This document shows, piece after piece, positions 20,808 through 28,871 of a stretch of DNA of 64,000 nt (positions within the stretch are counted from its first letter, which is position 1; each line of letters opens with the position of its first letter). The translations under genes and the position numbers were made by a program. The DNA is taken from positions 124,001 through 188,000 of the forward strand of contig NZ_JALKBA010000007.1 in the NCBI RefSeq assembly GCF_023015805.1, written 5' to 3'. The notes beneath the pieces are model-generated. The model was not told the DNA's origin. It did not search any database and saw only the letters and a program-made list of their open reading frames with translations. The DNA comes from Cellulophaga sp. F20128. Its GTDB lineage: Bacteria; Bacteroidota; Bacteroidia; Flavobacteriales; Flavobacteriaceae.

Positions 20808-20994
20808 TTTAAAAAGCTTAGGTATAGCTAATTAGTATCTACTTCTGCATTAACCTTACAAAAGGAAGAATGGAAAACCATTAACGGTTTGATTGAACAA
20901 ATACAGACTAAGTCGTTGTAAAAGCTGTGAATACCACAAAGAACCTAAAGATTTCCACAGGGTTATAGGGTATAAACTGCTGATAAAAAAGCAT

Positions 20995-21029
20995 AAAAAA
21001 AACGCTTCAAACTTATTTGAAGCGTTTTT
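20995..21029 (-). terminator. intrinsic terminator of the metal-uptake cluster
   Basis: A 14-bp stem (20998-21011 with 21016-21029, loop of four) is followed on the minus strand by eight T. It lies 28 bp past the HMA gene stop. Confidence 0.93.
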
Positions 21030-21056
21030 ATCAGTTCATTGAATAAATAATATCCC

Positions 21057-21413
21057 TTATTCATTTTTATGATCATCCTTTACCTTTTCATCTCTATACA
21101 AACAACAGGCATGTATACTATTATAGGCTTTATCCGTTGCCTTTAAATTTTTAGTATCATGGCCTGCAGCTGCCACATTTTTCTGAATACTATCTATACT
21201 CGTTTTTCGTTCATCAAAAATAAGTTTAAGCTCATGTGTTTTTACATTCCAAATGGCGCTCTTTACCCCTTTTGTTTTTACACATGCCTTTTCAATACGA
21301 TCTTTACACATCATACATACACCATCTACCTCTAAAGACGCCTTTGCGTTTTTATTTTGAGCAAATGCCATTGTTGAGAATAAAATTGTCAATACGAGAA
21401 TTGTTCCTTTCAT
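21057..21413 (-). CDS. Secreted heavy-metal-associated (HMA) domain protein
   Basis: The 118-residue protein has a signal peptide (MKGTILVLTILFSTMAFAQ) and one HMA-type ferredoxin-like domain with the metal-binding CMMC of VDGVCMMCKDRIEKAC near residues 32-45. The C-terminal part has a His-Ala-Cys-Cys motif (HACCLYRDEK), which could add ligands. HMA domains bind Cu(I) or other soft metals, so this is likely a periplasmic metal carrier. It lies 24 bp after the TonB-dependent receptor and ends the transcript. Confidence 0.87.
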   Translation of the reverse strand: MKGTILVLTILFSTMAFAQNKNAKASLEVDGVCMMCKDRIEKACVKTKGVKSAIWNVKTHELKLIFDERKTSIDSIQKNVAAAGHDTKNLKATDKAYNSIHACCLYRDEKVKDDHKNE

Positions 21414-21437
21414 AATTTCTATATTTATTATTACATT

Positions 21438-23675
21438 TTACTTTATTTTAAACCGCAAGCCTGCATAATACATACTCCCAAAAATTGGACCATACACAAA
21501 TGTTGTATCAAAATTAGCTCCAAATGGGTCATCTGATGCTAAGATAGGGTTGTCTTGACGCACATTTGTTATATTTTCCCCACCCAAATACATCTCAAAT
21601 TTTGAAGAAAAAACTTTTGTTACCTGCCCATTTAATGTTGCCACTGTTGGCGTACGTTCTGGCAATTGATATTGAGCAGGATTACCAACTGTTGATGAAA
21701 AACGCTGTTGCCCCAACCAATTAAAGGTGGCATCAAACTTCCATTTTTTAATAAACTCATGTCCAAGAGTTTCATAAGATGCATTCGCAAAAAAACGATG
21801 CCTAGGTATTAATGATTTTTCTAATTTTTCAAATTCATATTGTGTTTGTATGTCATACAGCTTATATGCCAAGCGCATATCAAAATTTTCAAATACATTC
21901 TGGTTTATTTCAACTTGAAAACTATTGGCATAACTCTCACCGTCTAAATTATAAAAATGAACTGCTTGTGGGTTTTCCCAATCTACAACAATTTGGTTTT
22001 GAAAATCAGTCCTATAAAAATCAAATGTAATATCAGACTTCCTTCCAAACAAATGAAACCCTTGCAAATAAGACACTCCATAATTCCATGCAATTTCCGG
22101 ATCTAGTCCATAAATTTCACCTCCTGCATTTGTGATATTTATATTTCGCGCTGTTCCAAAGATACTTTGATTTTCGGCAAAAATGTTAGCACTTCGCTTT
22201 CCACGACCAAGAGAAACCCTAAATGCAGAATTCTCCCAAGGTGAATAACGGGCGTGAATTCTAGGTGTCACAAAAAACCCAAGTCTATTGTGGTTATCTG
22301 CACGCATTCCTGCGGTAAGGGTCAGCTTATCCAAATTATCGTAGGCATATTCCAGAAACGCACCTACAGAATTGTCTATTCGCTTAAAAGCCATCGCTGT
22401 AAGCAATTCATCATAATCATCATAGGTAAAATTAATACCCGTTTTTATTTTATGTCTGGAGTCACTTATGATAGAACTATAATTAACATTAGCATACACA
22501 CTGTACTGTTCTATATCATACACATTCATTCCAAAATAAGAATCTTGCTGGTGATTACTTACGGCAAACTGGGCTCCCAAATTTTGCCAAGGCAGCTCTG
22601 GGTTCACATATCCAAATTTGGCAGAAAAATCGAAACGCTCGGTATTAATTTCACTCCCCCAAGCATTGGTGGTTAACTTATCGGTCTTAGGGTTAAAATC
22701 CATTTGTCCTGTTTGTTTTTCATCCTTCATATATCTAAAATTAAAAAAACTTACAAACCCCTTTTCATTATCGGTATATTGCCAACGATTCATTAAATTC
22801 ACCTGACTATAAATAGGCATATCCATAAAATCATCGTCATTTACATCGTGTTTTTTATTGTGCTTGTTGCCGTGCAAATACAATCCCGTACTCCATTTAC
22901 TACTCAACTGCTTATTGATATGCGTATTTAACTCTAAGCGCTCACTACTAGCCCCATATAGATTTAAAAAGAAGGCATGGTCTCGTGAGGGTTTTTGAAG
23001 TTCCGCATTAATTTGACCCGCAATACTCTCATAACCATTAACCACACTCCCCGCTCCTTTGGTAATTTGGATACTTTCTACCCAAGTTCCCGGTATAAAA
23101 CTCAATCCATACGCCTGTGAAGCACCGCGAACCGACGGAATGTTTTCTGTGGCAATTAATATATACGGACTTGTTAATCCCAACATTTTTATTTGACGTG
23201 TTCCAGAAATGGCATCGGCAAAATTTACATCGATAGATGGATTGGTTTCAAAACTTTCAGACAAATTACAACAGGCTGCTTTTAACAACTCGTCACTGCT
23301 TACAATCATTGTATTTTGCGCTTGTAAGAATAATTTAGAAGTAGCCTCCCTTTTTGCAATTACTGTTACTTCATCTAAAGTACTTGTTGGTTCTAACACA
23401 TGCCGAATGGACTTGGGTTCAGAAATTAACAATGTATCTGTTTTATACCCTACAAAACTAATCACTAGGGCTTTGTAATTTGATTTATAAGGGATTGTAA
23501 ATTTTCCATCCACATCAGTCACAACCCCAATGGTTGTATTTAACCAATATACGTTTGCACCTAGCAAAGGCAAGTCTTTACTAGCTGCATTTTTCTCCAG
23601 GATGGTTCCACTAAGCGAATGCTGAGACAACACCACTATGGGAAATAACAAGAGTATAAATAATAATTTATGCAT
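21438..23675 (-). CDS. TonB-dependent outer-membrane receptor
   Basis: The 745-residue receptor has a signal peptide (MHKLLFILLLFPIVVLS) and an N-terminal carboxypeptidase-regulatory-like domain (about 20-90, SFVGYKTDTLLI). The plug domain (about 115-225; TKGAGSVVNGYESIAGQINAE) is followed by a 22-strand barrel ending MYYAGLRFKIK, with a terminal hydrophobic strand. A His/Asp-rich extracellular-type segment (HGNKHNKKHDVNDDD) lies near 275. With a GTP/HMA-type neighbour and the HYC_CC_PP protein, a metal substrate such as copper is the best guess, from context only. Confidence 0.93.
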   Translation of the reverse strand: MHKLLFILLLFPIVVLSQHSLSGTILEKNAASKDLPLLGANVYWLNTTIGVVTDVDGKFTIPYKSNYKALVISFVGYKTDTLLISEPKSIRHVLEPTSTLDEVTVIAKREATSKLFLQAQNTMIVSSDELLKAACCNLSESFETNPSIDVNFADAISGTRQIKMLGLTSPYILIATENIPSVRGASQAYGLSFIPGTWVESIQITKGAGSVVNGYESIAGQINAELQKPSRDHAFFLNLYGASSERLELNTHINKQLSSKWSTGLYLHGNKHNKKHDVNDDDFMDMPIYSQVNLMNRWQYTDNEKGFVSFFNFRYMKDEKQTGQMDFNPKTDKLTTNAWGSEINTERFDFSAKFGYVNPELPWQNLGAQFAVSNHQQDSYFGMNVYDIEQYSVYANVNYSSIISDSRHKIKTGINFTYDDYDELLTAMAFKRIDNSVGAFLEYAYDNLDKLTLTAGMRADNHNRLGFFVTPRIHARYSPWENSAFRVSLGRGKRSANIFAENQSIFGTARNINITNAGGEIYGLDPEIAWNYGVSYLQGFHLFGRKSDITFDFYRTDFQNQIVVDWENPQAVHFYNLDGESYANSFQVEINQNVFENFDMRLAYKLYDIQTQYEFEKLEKSLIPRHRFFANASYETLGHEFIKKWKFDATFNWLGQQRFSSTVGNPAQYQLPERTPTVATLNGQVTKVFSSKFEMYLGGENITNVRQDNPILASDDPFGANFDTTFVYGPIFGSMYYAGLRFKIK

Positions 23676-23794
23676 TTAACTGTATTGTTTTATAGCATAG
23701 TATTTTTAGGACTATACAAAATAATATAAAATAGTTTGATTTTTTTGTTGAGATCGCAGCACTGTTTATGGCTACAAACAGCGGTATTATATTC

Positions 23795-24205
23795 CTATAT
23801 AATAAAAACCTGATCTAAGATATGAATCTCTACAATCCTTTCTGGAGGTGAATAATTTGCATACAGCTGCTTGGCGTGCTCAAAGTTGCTAAGAAAAGCT
23901 ATAAAAGAACAAGGTGTGTTCGCCAAAAAATATTTTTGTTGAATATTAGAATGATCAATGGCTTTAGCAGTTAACCTATCCAATCCCTTTACCACATCTA
24001 CCACTCCTTGACAACAATGATTTTCTACAACCTCATTTGCAGGCTCACAACCAATAGGAATACAGTCAAATTCATCCAAAAACAGCGTAACACCTACAAG
24101 TTCTCCTCCACAAAAATGTTTTTCAATGGCAAAAGACATCGTAGAAGCAAGCACTAGAAAAACTAATACTACAGAAAGCACCTTATGTACAAGTTGTTTT
24201 ATCAC
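23795..24205 (-). CDS. HYC_CC_PP family protein
   Basis: The 136-residue protein has a hydrophobic N-terminal signal and the three short motifs that name the family: HFCGG near residue 30, NHCC near 68 and SPPER near 120. Four or more cysteines and histidines suggest metal binding. The start codon is GTG at 24203-24205; the nearby ATG is out of frame. It is known from Bacteroidota next to TonB-dependent receptors and HMA proteins, as here (119 bp before the receptor). The exact role is undescribed. Confidence 0.85.
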   Translation of the reverse strand: MIKQLVHKVLSVVLVFLVLASTMSFAIEKHFCGGELVGVTLFLDEFDCIPIGCEPANEVVENHCCQGVVDVVKGLDRLTAKAIDHSNIQQKYFLANTPCSFIAFLSNFEHAKQLYANYSPPERIVEIHILDQVFII

Positions 24206-24320
24206 ATTTCAAATTTATAAAAAATTAGCGTAGTTCCATATAAAACTAAAGACAATAAACAGAAGAGGTGATAATTACAAAATAACTTATATTTTTACCT
24301 AAAATTTTCAAACCTAACAA

Positions 24321-24773
24321 ATGCTTCAATCCCTTACCCCTAAAGTTTTAGACCTTATAAATAGTAACGTCCACAATACCGATGAGCGCCTTTTAAGTAT
24401 CTGTGAATTATTAGAAAAAAATGTTCCACATTACAACTGGGTTGGTTTTTATTTTAAAAACGGCGATAAAAATGAATTAAAATTGGGACCCTATGTAGGT
24501 GCTCCCACGGATCATACTATAATTCCCTTTGGCAAAGGTATTTGCGGACAAGTTGCCGTTTCCAATAAAAACTTTATTGTACCCGATGTAAAAGCACAAG
24601 ATAATTACATTGCATGTAGTATCACTGTTAAAGCAGAAATAGTAATTCCTATTTTTATCAATGGTGAAAATATTGGACAAATAGACATCGACTCCAACAC
24701 TTTTGACCCTTTTACTAAGGAAGATGAAACGTTTTTAGAGTTTATATGTGCAGAAGTTGCTAAAATTCTTTAA
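24321..24773 (+). CDS. GAF-domain protein, free methionine-R-sulfoxide reductase-like
   Basis: The 150-residue single GAF domain resembles the fRMsr (MsrC/YebR) family: NWVGFYF near 40, LGPYVG, GKGICGQVAV, YIACSI, AEIVIPI and GQIDIDSNTFDPF. Of the three cysteines typical of E. coli fRMsr, two are visible (GKGICG and YIACS). The first (as in GKIACVRI) is missing, since the segment reads VGAPTDHTII. So it may have altered or no reductase activity. It is 96 bp upstream of purH, which has its own promoter. Confidence 0.85.
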   Translation: MLQSLTPKVLDLINSNVHNTDERLLSICELLEKNVPHYNWVGFYFKNGDKNELKLGPYVGAPTDHTIIPFGKGICGQVAVSNKNFIVPDVKAQDNYIACSITVKAEIVIPIFINGENIGQIDIDSNTFDPFTKEDETFLEFICAEVAKIL

Positions 24774-24799
24774 AACTTTGTGTTTTTGTTAATAAACCA

Positions 24800-24832
24800 T
24801 TGCTGTTCTTAAAATCAAAAAAATTACTTTTG
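24800..24832 (+). promoter_or_regulatory. purH: purH promoter
   Basis: TTG at 24800-24802 and TACTTTTG at 24825-24832 fit the Bacteroidota -33/-7 elements with a 22-bp spacer. The purH ATG is 38 bp downstream. Confidence 0.6.
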
Positions 24833-24869
24833 TGCCCTTATTCAATCCTTTACTAATAAGTACAAAAAA

Positions 24870-26402
24870 ATGAGTACCACAAAAAAAGCTACATCGGCAT
24901 TAATTTCTGTTTTTCATAAAGATGGATTAGAACCTTTGGTAAAAAAGTTTAATGAACTTGGAATAACAATTTATTCTACCGGCGGCACAGAAAAATTCAT
25001 TAAGGAATTAGGAATTCCTGTTATACCTGTAGAAGATGTAACGAGCTATCCTTCTATTTTAGGTGGTCGTGTAAAAACTTTACACCCTAAAGTTTTTGGT
25101 GGCATTTTAAATAGGCAAGACAATGAAAATGACCAAGCCCAGTTAGCTGAGTTTGAAATTCCACAATTAGATATTGTAATCGTTGACCTATATCCTTTTG
25201 AAAAAACGGTTGCCAGTGGTGCGTCTGAACAAGATATTATTGAAAAAATTGATATTGGCGGGATTTCCTTAATTCGAGCGGCTGCCAAAAACTTTAAAGA
25301 TGTACTTTGTGTTTCTTCTATGGAAGACTACAGTGAGGTACTAGATATAATTACGGCCAGTAACGGCACAACAACCCTTGAAGATAGAAAGCGTTTTGCC
25401 GCTAAATCTTTCAATGTGTCTTCGCATTACGATACTGCAATTTTCAACTATTTCAATGCAGAAAAAGAAGAAACTGTTTTAAAAATAAGCGAAACCCAAG
25501 GAAAAGCATTGCGCTACGGAGAAAATCCACACCAAAAAGGATTCTTTTTTGGAGATTTTGATGCCATGTTCAACAAACTTCACGGCAAAGAATTGTCGTA
25601 CAACAACTTATTAGATGTAGACGCTGCCATTAACTTAATGAACGAGTTTAAGAATGACGAGCCTACCTTTGCTATTTTAAAACACAACAATGCATGCGGA
25701 CTAGCATCTAGAAGCACTTTACACCAAGCCTACGTTGATGCATTGGCTGGTGATCCTGTTTCTGCCTTTGGTGGGGTTTTAATTAGCAACAAAGAAATAG
25801 ACAAAGCAACAGCAGAAGAAATCCACAAACTATTTTGTGAAGTGGTTATTGCACCAAGTTATACTGACGAAGCTTTGGAAATAGTTAAAGGAAAGAAAAA
25901 CAGAATTATTTTAATACAGAATGATGTTGCCCTACCTGACACTTTGGTTAGAACCTGCTTAAATGGTGTTCTCGTGCAAGAAAAAGACCATAAAACAGAT
26001 ACCATAGAAGATTTAACGAACGCTACAGAAACAAAACCAACTGCATCAGAAATTGAAGATTTAATATTTGCATCGAAGTTGTGTAAACACACAAAATCGA
26101 ACACCATTGTACTTGCTAAAGGAAAACAACTTTGCGCTAGTGGAACAGGACAAACTTCAAGAGTAGATGCCTTAAACCAAGCCATACACAAAGCAAAGTC
26201 GTTTAACTTTGATTTAGACGGAGCTGTAATGGCAAGTGATGCCTTTTTCCCTTTCCCAGACTGCGTGGAAATTGCTGGCACTAACGGAATTACAAGTGTT
26301 ATTCAACCTGGAGGGTCTATAAAGGACCAATTAAGCGTAGATTATTGCAATGAACACAAAATTTCTATGGTTATGACTGGCACACGTCATTTTAAACATT
26401 AA
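24870..26402 (+). CDS. purH: Bifunctional AICAR formyltransferase / IMP cyclohydrolase
   Basis: The 510-residue protein has the N-terminal MGS-like IMP cyclohydrolase domain (ALISVFHKDGLEPLVKKF, STGGTEKFI, GGRVKTLHPKVFGGIL) and the C-terminal AICAR transformylase (LRYGENPHQKGFF, AILKHNNACGLASR, SDAFFPFPD, ending KISMVMTGTRHFKH). It carries out the last two steps of de novo IMP synthesis. Length and motifs are complete. The mreB gene follows 56 bp later but probably has its own promoter. Confidence 0.99.
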   Translation: MSTTKKATSALISVFHKDGLEPLVKKFNELGITIYSTGGTEKFIKELGIPVIPVEDVTSYPSILGGRVKTLHPKVFGGILNRQDNENDQAQLAEFEIPQLDIVIVDLYPFEKTVASGASEQDIIEKIDIGGISLIRAAAKNFKDVLCVSSMEDYSEVLDIITASNGTTTLEDRKRFAAKSFNVSSHYDTAIFNYFNAEKEETVLKISETQGKALRYGENPHQKGFFFGDFDAMFNKLHGKELSYNNLLDVDAAINLMNEFKNDEPTFAILKHNNACGLASRSTLHQAYVDALAGDPVSAFGGVLISNKEIDKATAEEIHKLFCEVVIAPSYTDEALEIVKGKKNRIILIQNDVALPDTLVRTCLNGVLVQEKDHKTDTIEDLTNATETKPTASEIEDLIFASKLCKHTKSNTIVLAKGKQLCASGTGQTSRVDALNQAIHKAKSFNFDLDGAVMASDAFFPFPDCVEIAGTNGITSVIQPGGSIKDQLSVDYCNEHKISMVMTGTRHFKH

Positions 26403-26404
26403 TT

Positions 26405-26435
26405 TTGTTACATTCATCGATTAAACTTACTTTTA
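26405..26435 (+). promoter_or_regulatory. mreB: possible mreB promoter
   Basis: TTG at 26405-26407 and TACTTTTA at 26428-26435 (one mismatch to TAnnTTTG) with a 20-bp spacer lie between purH and mreB. Confidence 0.3.
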
Positions 26436-26458
26436 GTCCAGAAACTAATTTTTAATAC

Positions 26459-27487
26459 ATGGGATTTTTTGATTTTTTTACAGAGGAAATAGCGATCGAC
26501 TTAGGAACAGCTAACACTCTAATAATACACAATGACAAAGTTGTTGTTGATAGCCCGTCTATAGTTGCTAGAGATAGAATTAGCGGAAAAATAATTGCAG
26601 TTGGGAAAGATGCCAACATGATGCAAGGTAAAACCCATGAGAACATAAAAACAATTAGACCGTTGAAGGATGGTGTAATTGCAGATTTTGATGCATCGGA
26701 AAAGATGATCAATATGTTCATTAAAAACATTCCTGCCTTAAAAAAGAAATGGTTTCCACCCGCTTTACGGATGGTGATTTGTATTCCTTCGGGCATAACT
26801 GAAGTAGAAATGCGAGCGGTAAAAGAATCTGCTGAGCGTGTAAATGGCAAGGAAGTGTATCTTATACACGAACCAATGGCTGCGGCCATAGGAATTGGCC
26901 TAGACATTATGCAGCCCAAAGGAAATATGATTGTTGATATAGGTGGTGGTACCACAGAAATTGCAGTTATTGCATTGGGTGGGATTGTATGTGATAAGTC
27001 TGTGAAAATTGCAGGTGATGTTTTTACTAATGATATTATTTATTACATGCGTACCCAACACAATCTTTATGTTGGAGAAAGCACTGCTGAAAATATAAAA
27101 ATAACGATTGGTTCTGCCACAGAAGATTTACAGGAACCGCCAGAAGAAATGTCTGTACAAGGAAGAGATTTGTTAACTGGTAAACCAAAACAAGTTTCTA
27201 TATCATACCGTGAAATTGCAAAAGCATTGGACAAATCTATTTTAAGGATTGAAGATGCTGTTATGGAAACACTATCACAAACCCCGCCAGAGTTAGCTGC
27301 CGATATTTACAATACAGGTATTTATCTTGCAGGTGGAGGCTCAATGCTTAGAGGGCTAGACAGAAGATTATCTCAAAAAACAGACTTACCTGTTTATATT
27401 GCCGAAGATCCTTTGCGTGCCGTAGTTAGAGGTACCGGTATAGCACTTAAAAATTTAGACCGTTATAAAAACATTCTAATTAAGTAG
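26459..27487 (+). CDS. mreB: Rod shape-determining protein MreB
   Basis: The 342-residue bacterial actin has the phosphate-binding segments (AIDLGTANTLI near 11-21; DIGGGTTEIAVI near 160-171) and the GIYLAGGGSMLRGLD adenosine region near 287-301. It polymerises under the membrane and guides lateral wall synthesis with MreC, MreD, PBP2 and RodA, all encoded next. The last codons lie within a large inverted repeat, see the separate entry. Confidence 0.99.
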   Translation: MGFFDFFTEEIAIDLGTANTLIIHNDKVVVDSPSIVARDRISGKIIAVGKDANMMQGKTHENIKTIRPLKDGVIADFDASEKMINMFIKNIPALKKKWFPPALRMVICIPSGITEVEMRAVKESAERVNGKEVYLIHEPMAAAIGIGLDIMQPKGNMIVDIGGGTTEIAVIALGGIVCDKSVKIAGDVFTNDIIYYMRTQHNLYVGESTAENIKITIGSATEDLQEPPEEMSVQGRDLLTGKPKQVSISYREIAKALDKSILRIEDAVMETLSQTPPELAADIYNTGIYLAGGGSMLRGLDRRLSQKTDLPVYIAEDPLRAVVRGTGIALKNLDRYKNILIK

Positions 27488-27512
27488 CGACTTAATTAGA
27501 ATGTTTTTATAA
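27463..27512 (+). terminator. long perfect inverted repeat at the end of mreB (terminator/attenuator candidate)
   Basis: A 23-bp perfect inverted repeat (arms 27463-27485 and 27490-27512, AGCG loop) covers the last codons of mreB and its stop. It is followed by TTTTTT (27513-27518). In RNA it is a long, AU-rich hairpin with a U tract, as in an intrinsic terminator, but it lies inside the mre cluster, so it is likely to reduce transcription of mreC-mreD-mrdA-rodA or to stabilise the mreB message. Confidence 0.75.
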
Positions 27513-27549
27513 TTTTTTATAGCGTTAACCTCGCCAATACGTAAAATGA

Positions 27550-28362
27550 ATGCAACAGATTATAAACTTTTTAATAAAAAACAAGAATGGACTTCTTTAT
27601 GTTTTTTTATTAACGATTGCATTAGGACTTACGGTTCAATCTAACTCATACCACCAGTCCAAATATTTTAATTCTACCAATTGGTTTGCTGGTAATATTT
27701 ATCAAACGTCATCGAATATAACCACCTATTTTTCATTAGAACAAGAGAACAAAACACTCTTAGATGAAAACAAAAGATTGCGCCACCAACTTTTTAACCA
27801 AGCCCTAGAATTCATAGATAGTATTCCACTAGACACTACACTATCTTATAACCTTATCACCGCAAATGTTGTAAAAAATAGTTATTCCCTCAGCAAAAAC
27901 TACATCACCATAAACGCAGGACAAAAACAAGGTCTTGAACAAGATATGGGTGTTATGACAGCCAATGGCATCATTGGAATTATAGAACGCACCTCCCCTA
28001 AATTTTCCATAATACAAAGCATTCTAAATACAAAGTCTACCATAAATGCCAAATTAAAAAACTCCAATTACTTTGGATCTTTGGTTTGGGATACCAAAGA
28101 CTTTAATACAGTACAACTTACAGATATCCCTAGAATGGTAGAAATTAAAGAAGGTGACACTGTTGTCACAGGTGCTATGTCTAGTATATTTCCTGAAAAC
28201 ATTCCGATTGGAACAATAACAGACTACAGTTTAAATACCTCTGAAAATTCATACAATATCAACATCAGCTTGTTTCAAGATATGGCGAATGTTAAGAATG
28301 TTTATATCATTAAAAATGAAAATTTAACAGAGCTTAATGAACTAGAAAAAGGAATTGAATAA
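27550..28362 (+). CDS. mreC: Rod shape-determining protein MreC
   Basis: The 270-residue protein has a short cytoplasmic start, one transmembrane helix (about 12-30), a coiled-coil (about 65-90, EQENKTLLDENKRLRHQLF) and a beta-rich periplasmic part with VKNSYSLSKNYITINAG and GVMTANGIIGII. MreC links cytoplasmic MreB to periplasmic PBP2. The start at 27550 (MQQIINFLIKNKN) matches the family; an upstream ATG at 27546 is out of frame. mreD follows after 2 bp. Confidence 0.96.
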   Translation: MQQIINFLIKNKNGLLYVFLLTIALGLTVQSNSYHQSKYFNSTNWFAGNIYQTSSNITTYFSLEQENKTLLDENKRLRHQLFNQALEFIDSIPLDTTLSYNLITANVVKNSYSLSKNYITINAGQKQGLEQDMGVMTANGIIGIIERTSPKFSIIQSILNTKSTINAKLKNSNYFGSLVWDTKDFNTVQLTDIPRMVEIKEGDTVVTGAMSSIFPENIPIGTITDYSLNTSENSYNINISLFQDMANVKNVYIIKNENLTELNELEKGIE

Positions 28363-28364
28363 AG

Positions 28365-28871
28365 ATGAACAGTAAGACAATAGTACATATCATTCGCTTT
28401 TTCTTTCTTGTACTTGCCCAAGTACTGGTATTTAATAATCTTAATTTTTTAGGGTTTATCAACCCTATGATATACATTTTATATTTTTATTGGTACCCTG
28501 TAAAAGAGAACAGGGCCATATTACTTCTTGCTAGTTTTATACTAGGGTTAACCATAGATTTATTCTCAGACACTATGGCCATCCATACGGTTTCATGTTT
28601 AACTATAGCCTATATGAGATCTGGGATTATGCGATTTTGTTTTGGCGTAAACTATGATTTTCAAAATTTTAAATTAGCATCGACAACCACACTACAGCAA
28701 ATTACATTTTTAGCATTGCTCATTTTATTTCACCATTTTATATTCTTTTTCCTAGAAATTTTCAGTTTCAGTAATTTGTTATTAATTTTAAAGAAAGTTT
28801 TAATTGTTGGCGCCGCATCATTAGTGCTATCTTTGCTGATAAGATCATTGTTTAGTATTCAGAAAAAATGA
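28365..28871 (+). CDS. mreD: Rod shape-determining protein MreD
   Basis: The 168-residue membrane protein has about five transmembrane helices, including FFLVLAQVLVFNNLNFLGF and AILLLASFILGLTIDLFSDT, the latter with the MreD-type GLTIDLF motif. It is 2 bp after mreC and its stop overlaps the start of mrdA by 4 bp, so translation is coupled. It is a component of the elongasome. Confidence 0.95.
   Translation: MNSKTIVHIIRFFFLVLAQVLVFNNLNFLGFINPMIYILYFYWYPVKENRAILLLASFILGLTIDLFSDTMAIHTVSCLTIAYMRSGIMRFCFGVNYDFQNFKLASTTTLQQITFLALLILFHHFIFFFLEIFSFSNLLLILKKVLIVGAASLVLSLLIRSLFSIQKK

Noticed and set aside
20940-20970. DnaA-box-like TTTCCACA near 20952
   Set aside because: Two mismatches to TTATCCACA and no cluster of boxes or dnaA gene nearby, so not an origin.
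22254-22676. 140-codon plus-strand frame inside the TonB receptor gene
   Set aside because: It is antisense to a clearly coding gene, has no promoter or family features, and its composition follows from the receptor codons.
26452-26955. 167-codon minus-strand frame over mreB
   Set aside because: Opposite to the highly conserved mreB; a shadow of its codon pattern.
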